27,804 bases of DNA from an uncultured Clostridia bacterium (GTDB lineage: Bacteria; Bacillota; Clostridia; Oscillospirales; Acutalibacteraceae): NCBI GenBank assembly GCA_937916195.1, contig CALFTO010000055.1:1-27804 (forward strand), given 5' to 3'. The notes under the pieces are model-generated. The model saw nothing but the letters and a program-made list of their open reading frames with translations, was not told the origin of the DNA and did no database searches. Numbering within the stretch: position 1 is the stretch's first letter; the number at the start of each line of letters is the position of its first letter. Position numbers and translations under genes: made by a program. Shown one piece after another: positions 7,688 to 16,364 of the stretch.

Positions 7688-8887
7688 TTACTCCACCGGT
7701 TCAAAAAATGTATCGGGTTTATTTGGGTCAAACTGCTCATTTGCCCACATTACCGTTACAAGATTTTCAGTTTCACTTAAATTAATTATGTTATGTGTGT
7801 ATCCGGGCAACATATGTATTGCCTGAATTTTATCACCCGCAACTTCAAAGTTCAGCACTTCGTCAGAGCCTATTTTTCTCATTTGAATAAGGCCGTGTCC
7901 GCTGACAACAATGAAGAATTCCCATTTTGTATTGTGCCAATGCTGACCCTTTGTGATACCGGGTTTTGAAATGTTTACGCTGAACTGACCGCATTTTTCG
8001 GTTTTGAGAAGCTCTGTAAAAGAGCCTCTGTCGTCGCAGTTCATTTTTAAATCAAAAATTGCTTTTTCCTTTGGGAGATAGGAAAGATATGTTGAATAGA
8101 GCTTTTTAGCAAATGAATTATATGGAATTTCGGGCATTACAAGTGTTTGAGGCTGATTTTTGAAGCTTTCAAGAAGCTCTACAATTTCACCCAACGTCAC
8201 TTTATGAGTAATGGGAGCGGCACAGTATTTACCGTTTTCGCAAAGCACTGTATTTGTGCCATCGAACTCGCAATGATGCTCTTTATTTTCGAGAGCCGCA
8301 AGCATTTCGTCAACCAAATCATCAATATAGAGAAGCTCAAGCTGAACTGCAGGGTCGTTAACCGTAATTGCAAGGTCATTAGCAATATTATTGCAGAAAG
8401 TTGCTACTGCGCTGTTGTAATTAGGTCTGCACCATTTACCGAAAAGGTTGAGGAAACGGTAAACCATTACCTTTGCACCTGTTTTTTCGGCATAGTCGAA
8501 GAAAAGTTCCTCCCCTGCCTTTTTACTTCTGCCATAATCACTGTCATATCTGCCGATAAGAGTTGCCTGAATTGACGAAGACAACACAACGGGACAGTTA
8601 TTATTATATTTCTGCAAGGTTTCAAGAAGTGTTGACGCAAAGCCAAAATTACCCTGCATAAACTCCTCGTTATTCTGCGGACGGTTTACACCTGCAAGGT
8701 TGAAGACGAAATCTGCTTTTTTACAAGCTTCTTCAAGCAGTTCAGCAGAAGAGTCGATATCATAAAGATAAAGTTCTTCGATTTTAAGGTCAGGATGAGT
8801 TCTGTCTTTACCATCCTTAATATTTTGCAATGCGGCAGTAAGGTTTTTTCCCACAAAACCTGCGGCACCTGTAATTAAAATATTCAT
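7688..8887 (-). CDS. fnlB: FnlB/CapF-type UDP-sugar reductase with cupin domain
   Basis: Two-domain protein of 399 residues. The N-terminal short-chain dehydrogenase domain has GAAGFVG (residues 7-13), NLAGVNRP near 63-70, and Y118-x3-K122. The C-terminal cupin domain carries QHWHNTKWEFF with probable metal ligands H316, H318 and E323. This domain pair is characteristic of CapF (WbjC/FnlB), which processes the FnlA product and reduces the 4-keto group to give UDP-2-acetamido-2,6-dideoxy-L-talose. It is somewhat longer than typical CapF (about 370), with extra residues around 200-230. The start at 8887 has AGGAG upstream, 20 bases after the fnlA stop. Confidence 0.92.
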   Translation of the reverse strand: MNILITGAAGFVGKNLTAALQNIKDGKDRTHPDLKIEELYLYDIDSSAELLEEACKKADFVFNLAGVNRPQNNEEFMQGNFGFASTLLETLQKYNNNCPVVLSSSIQATLIGRYDSDYGRSKKAGEELFFDYAEKTGAKVMVYRFLNLFGKWCRPNYNSAVATFCNNIANDLAITVNDPAVQLELLYIDDLVDEMLAALENKEHHCEFDGTNTVLCENGKYCAAPITHKVTLGEIVELLESFKNQPQTLVMPEIPYNSFAKKLYSTYLSYLPKEKAIFDLKMNCDDRGSFTELLKTEKCGQFSVNISKPGITKGQHWHNTKWEFFIVVSGHGLIQMRKIGSDEVLNFEVAGDKIQAIHMLPGYTHNIINLSETENLVTVMWANEQFDPNKPDTFFEPVE

Positions 8888-8907
8888 TTGCCTGCTCCTG
8901 ATTTAAA

Positions 8908-9960
8908 TTAATATTTGATACCCATAGCGTCTAACTCATCACGAATATACTGAAGAGAAAGAAGCTTTTCTTTTACCTGCTCAACATCAAGAAGTGTTGT
9001 GTTATGTGAATTGAACTCTGTAAGAGGATTGCGCTCAACATCGCCATCTTTGAAATATTTATCGTAGTTAAGTCCGCGAGTATCAGCAGGAACACGATAG
9101 AAGTCGCCCATATCAATAGCATTTGCACATTCTTCATTTGTGAGAAGTGTCTCGAACATCTTTTCGCCGTGACGGATACCGATAACTTTAATGTCATCCT
9201 TATTACCACCAAAGAGTTCACAAACCGCCTCAGCCTGAGTCTGAATTGTGCAAGCGGGTGCTTTCTGAACAAGAATGTCACCTGTTGTACCATGCTCAAA
9301 CGCAAAGAGAACAAGGTCAACTGCTTCATCAAGTGACATAATGAATCTTGTCATTGTGCCGTCTGTAATTGTGATAGGGTTGCCATTTTTAATCTGGTCA
9401 ATCCAGAGAGGAATAACAGAACCGCGTGAACACATAACATTGCCGTAACGTGTGCAACAAATCTTTGTTTTGTCACCGTCAACTGTTCTTGACTTTGCAA
9501 CTGATACGCGCTCTTCAAGAGCCTTAGTGATACCCATAGCATTTACTGGATATGCAGCCTTGTCAGTTGAAAGGCAAACGATATTCTTAACCCCTGCTTC
9601 GATAGCCGCTGTAAGAACGTTTTCTGTGCCAAGAACGTTAGTTTTAACTGCTTCGATTGGGAAGAATTCGCAAGAAGGAACCTGCTTGAGTGCTGCTGCG
9701 TGGAAGATATAATCTACACCGTGCATTGCATTGCGAACAGACTGAATATCACGGACATCACCGATAAAGAACTTGATTTTTTCGGCAACTTCGGGCATTT
9801 TTGCCTGAAATTCGTGGCGCATATCATCCTGCTTTTTCTCGTCACGTGAGAAAACGCGAATTTCGCCGATGTCGGTCTTTAAAAATCTGTTGAGAACAGC
9901 GTTACCGAATGAACCTGTTCCACCTGTAATAAGTAAAGTTTTGTTTGCAAAAAGGGACAT
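8908..9960 (-). CDS. fnlA: FnlA/CapE-type UDP-GlcNAc 4,6-dehydratase/5-epimerase
   Basis: 350-residue short-chain dehydrogenase of the polysaccharide-synthesis type. It has GGTGSFG at residues 13-19, AAALKQVPSCEFFP near 88-101, the STDKAA motif (T132, D133, K134) and M142-x3-K146, the methionine variant of YxxxK seen in the CapE/FlaA1 group. RYGNVMCSRGSVIPLW follows. It converts UDP-GlcNAc to a UDP-2-acetamido-2,6-dideoxy-hexos-4-ulose, the entry step to UDP-L-FucNAc with fnlB and fnlC. The ATG at 9960 is preceded by GGAGGT at a good distance; the in-frame TTG at 9975 lies in that ribosome site. The same intermediate could also feed the DegT aminotransferase at the operon front. Confidence 0.93.
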   Translation of the reverse strand: MSLFANKTLLITGGTGSFGNAVLNRFLKTDIGEIRVFSRDEKKQDDMRHEFQAKMPEVAEKIKFFIGDVRDIQSVRNAMHGVDYIFHAAALKQVPSCEFFPIEAVKTNVLGTENVLTAAIEAGVKNIVCLSTDKAAYPVNAMGITKALEERVSVAKSRTVDGDKTKICCTRYGNVMCSRGSVIPLWIDQIKNGNPITITDGTMTRFIMSLDEAVDLVLFAFEHGTTGDILVQKAPACTIQTQAEAVCELFGGNKDDIKVIGIRHGEKMFETLLTNEECANAIDMGDFYRVPADTRGLNYDKYFKDGDVERNPLTEFNSHNTTLLDVEQVKEKLLSLQYIRDELDAMGIKY

Positions 9961-10005
9961 TTCATTTACCTCCAAATAAATTCAATGATTATATATTAAT
10001 TTATA

Positions 10006-11487
10006 TTACATCCTAAATTCGTTGATTTTTTTGAGAACTCCAAATATTTTCTTAAAGTGTATAGCAAGTAAAGACAGTCCATAAACAGCCATAGAGATTA
10101 TCATTGACAAATACTCATGCACTCCTGCTTGAATCAACAAATTGTTAAGCAAAGAACCTACTGCCCAAAAGATTGCCAATGAAGCTATCAATATTCCTAT
10201 TTCTTTCAGGTTAAACACTTTAATCCAGCTTGTATCAAGTACTTTTATGGTTTTGTGTAAAATCAACCAAGTATAAACAACTGCTACTACCAAGGTTGCA
10301 ATAGCTGGTCCGGTTATTCCGAAAATGTAGTAAAAAACAATATTCAGAACAAAATTCAGAATCAGTGAGAAAATAGAATATGCCATCAGATTTTTCGATT
10401 TATTTGCTGCTGTTAAAATTAAATGCATACTTGCAAAACGAAGCATACTGTCAAAAATATACATAATATAGATATCTTTGCCTACTACATATTCTTCAGA
10501 ATAAAGGAAAGATATCATAGTTTCCGGAGCAATCAAAACTGCCACTCCCAAAACCCATACACTGTAATATCCTATCTTCAGATAAGATGAGAACAAATCA
10601 ACACTTAATTCTTTTTTGTTTTCAGTAACATACTTAACAATATACGGAATTAATACCATTGCAAACGATGTAACAAAAAAATCAAAGGGCAATATTTTTG
10701 AACAGTTAGTGTAGATTGCCAGACTTTCTGTGTCAGCAAGCCTTCCGATAATTAGCTTATCCAAATCACGTGTGAACTCGTTTGTAATTACAAACACACC
10801 CATTGGCAAGCTATAAGCAAAAATAGGACGGATATGTGCTTTTGATATTTTCCATGGTTGAATTCGCACATCTTTTTTAGATAATGAGAGATGGAATATC
10901 ATTAACACAATGATATCCTGTAATACCATTACAACGTAAATCCATACTAAATTCTTCAACACATAAACTGCCAGATATATTGTTATTATTTTTATAATCG
11001 TTGTAGCTAGGGTATACGCTGACATGATTTTAGCTTTTCCTACTGCAACATACAATATCTGATAGAAATATATCAGATTAGTTAAAATGGGTATAACTGA
11101 CACAATGGGTAAAAGCACTTTAACTGCTGAATTTGAAAAATATATAGCAATCAAGTCTTGTCCAAAAACAATACAAACTGCCAAAACCGCACCAACAAAA
11201 AGTTCCAAAAAGAACACCGTATTTACTATTCGATATCGGAGCTTCTCATCAATATCATCTGACTTTTTATTGAAATAATAATTCAAGGCATCGCCTAAAC
11301 CAAGTAATATCAAAGACCTTCCCACAGTAGAAACCAAATTGGCTTGCGAATATGTTCCATATTCACTCAAGGAAAGACCTGTCGACAACAACTTAGCAGA
11401 AAGAATTCCGAATAACAGAGTTAAAACCTTACCTACTGCCAGAAAAACAGAATCCCAAGATGCACCCTTTAAACTGATTTTTTTCAT
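10006..11487 (-). CDS. wzx: Wzx-type oligosaccharide flippase
   Basis: Integral membrane protein of 493 residues with about 12-14 hydrophobic helices spread over its whole length. The N-terminal pattern (FGILSAKLLSTGLSLSEYGTYSQANLV) is that of the polysaccharide-synthesis flippase branch of the MOP superfamily. It would move the undecaprenyl-diphosphate-linked repeat unit across the cytoplasmic membrane. The start overlaps the upstream acyltransferase stop (ATGA) and has AGGAG upstream. The partner polymerase is three genes upstream (12669-13952). Substrate specificity cannot be read from sequence. Confidence 0.9.
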   Translation of the reverse strand: MKKISLKGASWDSVFLAVGKVLTLLFGILSAKLLSTGLSLSEYGTYSQANLVSTVGRSLILLGLGDALNYYFNKKSDDIDEKLRYRIVNTVFFLELFVGAVLAVCIVFGQDLIAIYFSNSAVKVLLPIVSVIPILTNLIYFYQILYVAVGKAKIMSAYTLATTIIKIITIYLAVYVLKNLVWIYVVMVLQDIIVLMIFHLSLSKKDVRIQPWKISKAHIRPIFAYSLPMGVFVITNEFTRDLDKLIIGRLADTESLAIYTNCSKILPFDFFVTSFAMVLIPYIVKYVTENKKELSVDLFSSYLKIGYYSVWVLGVAVLIAPETMISFLYSEEYVVGKDIYIMYIFDSMLRFASMHLILTAANKSKNLMAYSIFSLILNFVLNIVFYYIFGITGPAIATLVVAVVYTWLILHKTIKVLDTSWIKVFNLKEIGILIASLAIFWAVGSLLNNLLIQAGVHEYLSMIISMAVYGLSLLAIHFKKIFGVLKKINEFRM

Positions 11488-12080
11488 TTTTCATTCTCCT
11501 GAGGTGATAATTTTTTTACCACTTTAGCAGGATTTCCTGCAACGATACAATACTCTGGAACATCTTTTGTAACAATTGCACCTAATGCAACAATTGAACC
11601 TTTTCCAATAGTAACACCTTTTAATATGCGTGAATCTCTGCCTATCCACACATTGTCTTCAATTACAATCGGTGCACTGTCAGAATATTTCCATGACCAG
11701 AGCTCGTCACGAAGAAAATCTTCACAAGCACTCATTTTCAAACGCATCTCAGGACTTGTAGGGTGATTGTTATTATCTATCAGTGCAACATTATTTGCAA
11801 TTATAACATTTTCACCTATTCTTATACTTTCTTTTGACTGAATACTGGTAGACGGTCCTATGTATGTATTTTTACCAACAGAAATTTTGCCTCCATACAA
11901 AGCAATAAATGCACCACCGATTGTACAATGTTCGTCTATGGACACCATATCCCGAATACCACTATTTCGGCAAGATGCACCTGCCATAAAAACTGTATCA
12001 GGAGCAAAAACCGAATTTTGTGAAAACGATTTTTTTATCGATTTCATTTTGAAACGATGCAACAAATTATTGCAAATCAT
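11484..12080 (-). CDS. Left-handed beta-helix acyltransferase
   Basis: 198-residue hexapeptide-repeat protein, likely a trimeric O- or N-acetyltransferase using acetyl-CoA. Repeats run from about residue 50 to 190: VSIDEHCTIGG, ISVGKNTYIG, IRIGENVIIANN, then, after a loop with DNNNHP carrying the probable catalytic histidine, IVIEDNVWIGRDSRILKGVTIGKGS and the terminal VAGNPAKVVKKL. It lies between the Wzx gene and a second acyltransferase, so it probably decorates the repeat unit. The start at 12080 has AGGTGG, 16 bases after the preceding stop. The acceptor sugar is unknown. Confidence 0.88.
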   Translation of the reverse strand: MICNNLLHRFKMKSIKKSFSQNSVFAPDTVFMAGASCRNSGIRDMVSIDEHCTIGGAFIALYGGKISVGKNTYIGPSTSIQSKESIRIGENVIIANNVALIDNNNHPTSPEMRLKMSACEDFLRDELWSWKYSDSAPIVIEDNVWIGRDSRILKGVTIGKGSIVALGAIVTKDVPEYCIVAGNPAKVVKKLSPQENEK

Positions 12081-12096
12081 ATTTCCACCTGTCTCT

Positions 12097-12657
12097 TTAA
12101 TTATTTTCTCGTTCTTTTAGAAGACGAATATGTTCTTCCAGCACGCCATCCTCAAAACGATGACTTAATATTTTCGCAGGTACACCACCAACAATGGCAT
12201 AAGGCGGGACATCTTTTGTAACCAGTGCACCGGCTGCAATTACCGAGCCTTCACCTACTGTTACACCTTTGAGAACAGTTGAATTTGCACCAACCCAATT
12301 ATCGCCTTTAAAAACAATTGGTAAATCGTTTTCAAGAAGCTTATCCTTTTCTTTTATTTCATTCATATATTTGCCGACAACATCAATACGGTGGTCACCG
12401 GTAATCAGTGTTACACCCGGTCCGAACATGACATTGTCACCTATAATCACCGGTGCATTCACACACATAATACACATGTTTTCGTTGAAAGAAACATTGT
12501 TGCCTATTTTAACATTATACCCGTGAAATCTTGTATCTGCATACATCTGCACATTATTTCCGCAAGAGATAACTGCCTTTTTATAAAGCTTACATTTTAC
12601 ACGATTCCATATGCGATAAAAAAACAACATATTATTTAACATTTTCTTTGCATCCAT
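12097..12657 (-). CDS. Left-handed beta-helix acyltransferase
   Basis: 186 residues with hexapeptide repeats from about residue 40: VKIGNNVSFNENMCIM, VIIGDNVMFGPGVTLITGDH (probable catalytic histidine in GDHRID), then DNWVGANSTVLKGVTVGEGSVIAAGA and VGGVPAKILSHRF. It belongs to the WbbJ/maltose-acetyltransferase-like group of sugar O-acetyltransferases. I chose the ATG at 12657, preceded by GAGGTG, over an in-frame start at 12738 that would run back into the polymerase gene. Its sequence is related to but clearly different from the downstream acyltransferase, so the two probably act on different positions or sugars. Confidence 0.88.
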   Translation of the reverse strand: MDAKKMLNNMLFFYRIWNRVKCKLYKKAVISCGNNVQMYADTRFHGYNVKIGNNVSFNENMCIMCVNAPVIIGDNVMFGPGVTLITGDHRIDVVGKYMNEIKEKDKLLENDLPIVFKGDNWVGANSTVLKGVTVGEGSVIAAGALVTKDVPPYAIVGGVPAKILSHRFEDGVLEEHIRLLKERENN

Positions 12658-12668
12658 AAAGTTCACCT

Positions 12669-13952
12669 CTACAAGAGAAAAAATAGTGTAAAACGATAGT
12701 CTAAAAACATTGTCAATGTGAACGCATATAAAATCCAAATAGTTTTACCAATAAATAAAAACAAAAATCTATTTTCTTTTGTTCTTGTATAAAAACTTTT
12801 ATACTTTATTGTATTTAAGAACAAGTAACCTAACATAAAGAATGTACCAATCAAGCCAACATTAATAAGCAAATCAATATATTCATTATGTGCTGCGGCA
12901 CGCAAATCAGGGTGAATATAAAATGCATTAACAGAAGTTCCGCCCAACAACATTTTAGTTAAAGATGAGTTAAGGAAATATTGGAAATGCTCCTTACTCA
13001 AATCTGTACGATTTGTTGTAGCGGCGTTAATGTTATTTGCCTGAAGTTCTCCAAGTTTTATATCAATTCGGTATACCAAGTCACCGATAACGGGAGCGTC
13101 ACGGTTTTCAAGACCATATGAATACAATCCATAAGCCAGCAATATCACGGCAATTATCAACACAAAGTTTTTTATACCCAATCTTTTTGTAACAACCAGA
13201 TATATAAGCCATGTAATGATGTTAATTATAATAGCCGTAATACTAAGTGATGTGAGCATCATAGCATAAAGCGCAATAACTATCAAAACTCGCGTTTTTG
13301 GGGTGAAAAGTTTCAAGGTAACAACAGAGAAAACAGCTATTGTATAGAAAAATCCCATATAGTTGGGGTCCTCAAAGGTTGCCATAAATCTTGAAACCTC
13401 ATCCTCACCACCCATATCAATCTGTTCCAAGGTGTTACCGCCAATTACACCAGTTAAAAATGCGACAAAAGCAACCAAAGCAAACAAAGTGAAAAATCTC
13501 TTTAATTTTTCATCGCTTTTTAATTGTGTAATTATCAAAACACAACAAATAATATCAACAAATGCAAAAACAGCTGTTTTTATATTGTGCTGTGTCATTA
13601 CAAGAGATAAAAACATAAAATATATGATTAATGGAGGTAAATTTTTTATGTTTATTTTCATTAAAGAAGATAATCTTAGAATGCAGGAAAATAGCAAAAG
13701 AATCGTATAAATTCTTAAGACTGAAATCCCCATAACCACACCATACAAATTATTGTAAAATAATATAAACGGGAAGGCTAAATAAAGCTCATCAACAATC
13801 AGCAAAATTCCCAAGCAACCAATAATCACAAGCGATAACATATACTGTGATACCACGCCGGTCAAGGCAGAACAAGCAAAAATGACCGCAATTACACAGT
13901 TTGCAACTCTTTTTTTTGCTGTGCTTTGACCATTTGGCACTACCATATCCAA
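12669..13952 (-). CDS. wzy: Wzy-type polysaccharide polymerase (O-antigen ligase family)
   Basis: About 427 residues with 10 or more membrane helices. A large external loop near residues 300-360 contains NRTDLSKEHFQYF and LLGGT, followed by AAHNEYIDLLINVGLIG; the H-N-E-Y motif before a helix is characteristic of the Wzy/WaaL family. It would join flipped repeat units on the outer face of the membrane. The start is not certain: AGAGGTG lies 6 bases before TTG at 13952 and 12 bases before ATG at 13946, while the longest frame begins at a GTG (13961) that is part of the ribosome site itself. The stop is TAG. Confidence 0.88.
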   Translation of the reverse strand: MDMVVPNGQSTAKKRVANCVIAVIFACSALTGVVSQYMLSLVIIGCLGILLIVDELYLAFPFILFYNNLYGVVMGISVLRIYTILLLFSCILRLSSLMKINIKNLPPLIIYFMFLSLVMTQHNIKTAVFAFVDIICCVLIITQLKSDEKLKRFFTLFALVAFVAFLTGVIGGNTLEQIDMGGEDEVSRFMATFEDPNYMGFFYTIAVFSVVTLKLFTPKTRVLIVIALYAMMLTSLSITAIIINIITWLIYLVVTKRLGIKNFVLIIAVILLAYGLYSYGLENRDAPVIGDLVYRIDIKLGELQANNINAATTNRTDLSKEHFQYFLNSSLTKMLLGGTSVNAFYIHPDLRAAAHNEYIDLLINVGLIGTFFMLGYLFLNTIKYKSFYTRTKENRFLFLFIGKTIWILYAFTLTMFLDYRFTLFFLL

Positions 13953-13964
13953 ATCAATCACCTC

Positions 13965-15152
13965 TTAATCAAACAAAACTTCTTCGATATATTTAATGTA
14001 ATCTTTATTACTGTATTCGTGAGCCAAAAGATATTCATGCATTGATTTTATCTTTTCGCTATCGTTGATAAAATCATACACTGTTTCATACAGTGAATAA
14101 TCATCATTATTTATAACAATACCCTCTACTCCGTTTTTAATTTGCTCATGCGCAGAAAGGTATTCCGTAACAACAGGAGGAGTTCCCAAAATCATACTTT
14201 CAGTAATTACCATTGGTTTTCCTTCATAACGCGATGGCATACACATAAAATCTGCAGCTTTAATAAATGGGTATGGATTCATTCTCTTTCCGATTAATGA
14301 AATACAATCGTCAAGACCTTCTTTTTTTACCATTTCTTTTAAAACGGGCAAGTCAGCACCATCACCAATAATACACCATACGAACTTTTGACCTGCTTTT
14401 TTCAACTTGCTTGCACAATCGACTATACGGTCAAGTCCTTTAGTACTGATTGTGATTCGACAAACTGTAATAATCTTACACGCATTACTTGACACAAATG
14501 ATTTATAAGCCTGGTCTTCACTATCAACAAGGTCGCTTCTTTTTCTGATAATACTGCTATCCGTGATATTTTCAATAGTAATTGCCTTTTCACCCATTGA
14601 AGGCAAGGCATTTATAAAATCATCACGACAAGCGTCTGTAACAAACACAATACGGTCAACATGATTTAACCATGTTAAATCTGCGTCCTGCGAATCTCTG
14701 GTTTTTGAAAATGTAGAGTGATTCCAAGCATATTTTTTATCTGCATTAACCTTATAAGCTAAAAAGCTACTGCTCCACCCCTCTAAAAAACTGATGGCAT
14801 AATCATAATGCTTTTTATTTTCTTTGCTAAGATACTTTGACTGAAATTCCATAACAACAGAATTTGCTGTACCACTTCTGCGTTTTTTAGCAAGAGCTTT
14901 AAAATAATACCCACTAACCAAATATTTTATTGCTTTTATTATACGGCCAACTTTTCCCGAATATTTTTGTGCTTCGGGCAAAACCTTTACAAACGATGGA
15001 AGCTCGCTTATCATTGGACCATTATTCTGAAAAAGCTGTAAATCAATATCATACTTATCTGAATCAATGTTATTAAGTAATCCCAGCAAACTTGTTGTAC
15101 TGCCACCCATAATCATGGAATGATAAACAACAAGTAATTTCTTTTTTTTCAT
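13965..15152 (-). CDS. GT4 family glycosyltransferase
   Basis: 395-residue cytosolic GT-B glycosyltransferase. The N-terminal half opens with KLLVVYHSMIMGGSTTSLLGLL (acceptor side, with the glycine-rich loop). The C-terminal donor domain has SKYLS-type linkers, ITVCRITISTKGLDRIV, and the retaining GT4 motif EGKPMVITESM (E-x7-E) followed by GTPPVVTEY. It would transfer one sugar from an NDP-sugar to the growing lipid-linked repeat. The start ATG has AAGGTG before it and lies 32 bases after the previous gene; the polymerase follows after 12 bases. Donor and linkage cannot be predicted. Confidence 0.87.
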   Translation of the reverse strand: MKKKKLLVVYHSMIMGGSTTSLLGLLNNIDSDKYDIDLQLFQNNGPMISELPSFVKVLPEAQKYSGKVGRIIKAIKYLVSGYYFKALAKKRRSGTANSVVMEFQSKYLSKENKKHYDYAISFLEGWSSSFLAYKVNADKKYAWNHSTFSKTRDSQDADLTWLNHVDRIVFVTDACRDDFINALPSMGEKAITIENITDSSIIRKRSDLVDSEDQAYKSFVSSNACKIITVCRITISTKGLDRIVDCASKLKKAGQKFVWCIIGDGADLPVLKEMVKKEGLDDCISLIGKRMNPYPFIKAADFMCMPSRYEGKPMVITESMILGTPPVVTEYLSAHEQIKNGVEGIVINNDDYSLYETVYDFINDSEKIKSMHEYLLAHEYSNKDYIKYIEEVLFD

Positions 15153-15184
15153 CTTAGCACCTTCAAAACTAAAAACTATATCAA

Positions 15185-16360
15185 TTAAGTTTTATTGAAA
15201 ATCATTTTCAATAATTTATTTGCTTGAACAACATTGTTCTTTTCTTTCATTACAAATTCTTTTGCAGACATACCCTTTGCGTGTAATTCTTCAGGTGAAT
15301 TTTTGAAAATTTCCTGCAAAACGTCTGCAACACCATCAACTGTTTCTTCTTTGAGAAGAAATACATAGTCGTTATATTCTTTTGGCATTCCGGGAAGACA
15401 GGTTGTAAGAACCGGTGTGCCCGAAGCCATATATTCCATATTCTTTGAAGGGAAAGAATATTTTGTGTAATCTGCATCTGTGGGACGAGGGTTTACAAGC
15501 AAGGTCGCTTTTAGCTCGTTCTCAACAATTACGTTATTAGGTGCAATTCCCATATATTTTACTGAACTGTACTCTTTTGCAAGTTCTTCAAGCTCTTTTC
15601 TAAAGTCGCCCTCACCATAAATGTGCAGTTCTGTATTTGGAATATCCGCTTTTATGAAGCCTCGCACAAGATTTTCAATGCCATAAACCTTACGAAGTGT
15701 TCCTGCATAAAAACAAACCTGTTTTTCATATTTTTCGGCAAGATTATTTTCAACCTTTGCCATACTCACGTCAGAATGACCTTCAAGAACGACATAAGGA
15801 ACATTTTTAGGGTTAACAATATCATTCATCTGTTCTGTGAGCAAAAGATAACTGTCAAATTTTTTCATTAACCACAAATTGAGTTTTTCGTGGAAAGGAA
15901 TTTTTGCATTATTGGGTCGGTGACAAGGAACATCGGTTACAATGCCGACTGTTTTGATACCACGAAGCTTGCAGGCAATCAAAGCGGCAAAGGATGCAAT
16001 GATATTGAGTGCATCGCAAATCATCACTCGCTCTTTTTCGGTACGCATAAAGAGCACTTTAAAGAAGACGCTGAAGAAAACAGTTAAATTTCGAAGGATT
16101 GGATAGTTGATAAACGGAACATAGGAATAATCAATTCCGTTTGCTGAATCTTTTTCGCTTTTATAGAACAGCTTACTGTCAACGGCACGGTTAATGGGGC
16201 GGCTTGAAACAGCATCAACCTTTGCACCGTTCTCGACAAGACCTTCCATAAGCAGTTGATTGTACTTCTGTGACTGCTGCTGTACGCGAATTCCTTTGGT
16301 CTCTATGTATTCTTTATATTTTGCAGGCGAACAACCGCCGTATACATATATAAGATGCAT
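15185..16360 (-). CDS. GT4 family glycosyltransferase
   Basis: 391-residue GT-B protein. The N-terminus MHLIYVYGGCSP and the KYNQLLMEGLVENG helix form the acceptor domain. The donor domain shows CFYAGTLRKVYGIENLVRGF, LHIYGEGDFRKELEEL, and SKNMEYMASGTPVLTTCLPGMPKEY, the usual GT4 ending with a glutamate in the nucleotide-binding helix. It probably adds an internal sugar of the repeat unit. AGGTAAC precedes the ATG, and the gene begins four bases after the asparagine-synthetase-like gene, so the two are probably coupled. Confidence 0.86.
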   Translation of the reverse strand: MHLIYVYGGCSPAKYKEYIETKGIRVQQQSQKYNQLLMEGLVENGAKVDAVSSRPINRAVDSKLFYKSEKDSANGIDYSYVPFINYPILRNLTVFFSVFFKVLFMRTEKERVMICDALNIIASFAALIACKLRGIKTVGIVTDVPCHRPNNAKIPFHEKLNLWLMKKFDSYLLLTEQMNDIVNPKNVPYVVLEGHSDVSMAKVENNLAEKYEKQVCFYAGTLRKVYGIENLVRGFIKADIPNTELHIYGEGDFRKELEELAKEYSSVKYMGIAPNNVIVENELKATLLVNPRPTDADYTKYSFPSKNMEYMASGTPVLTTCLPGMPKEYNDYVFLLKEETVDGVADVLQEIFKNSPEELHAKGMSAKEFVMKEKNNVVQANKLLKMIFNKT

Positions 16361-16364
16361 CTTG

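Noticed and set aside
8147..8575. Plus-strand open frame of 142 codons
   Set aside because: Antisense to the fnlB coding region, with no ribosome site or family pattern; it is a shadow of that gene's codon usage.
12658..12738. N-terminal extension of the acyltransferase at 12097-12657
   Set aside because: The extension overlaps the polymerase 3' end and reads as unrelated hydrophobic residues; the ribosome site GAGGTG and the family start both point to 12657.
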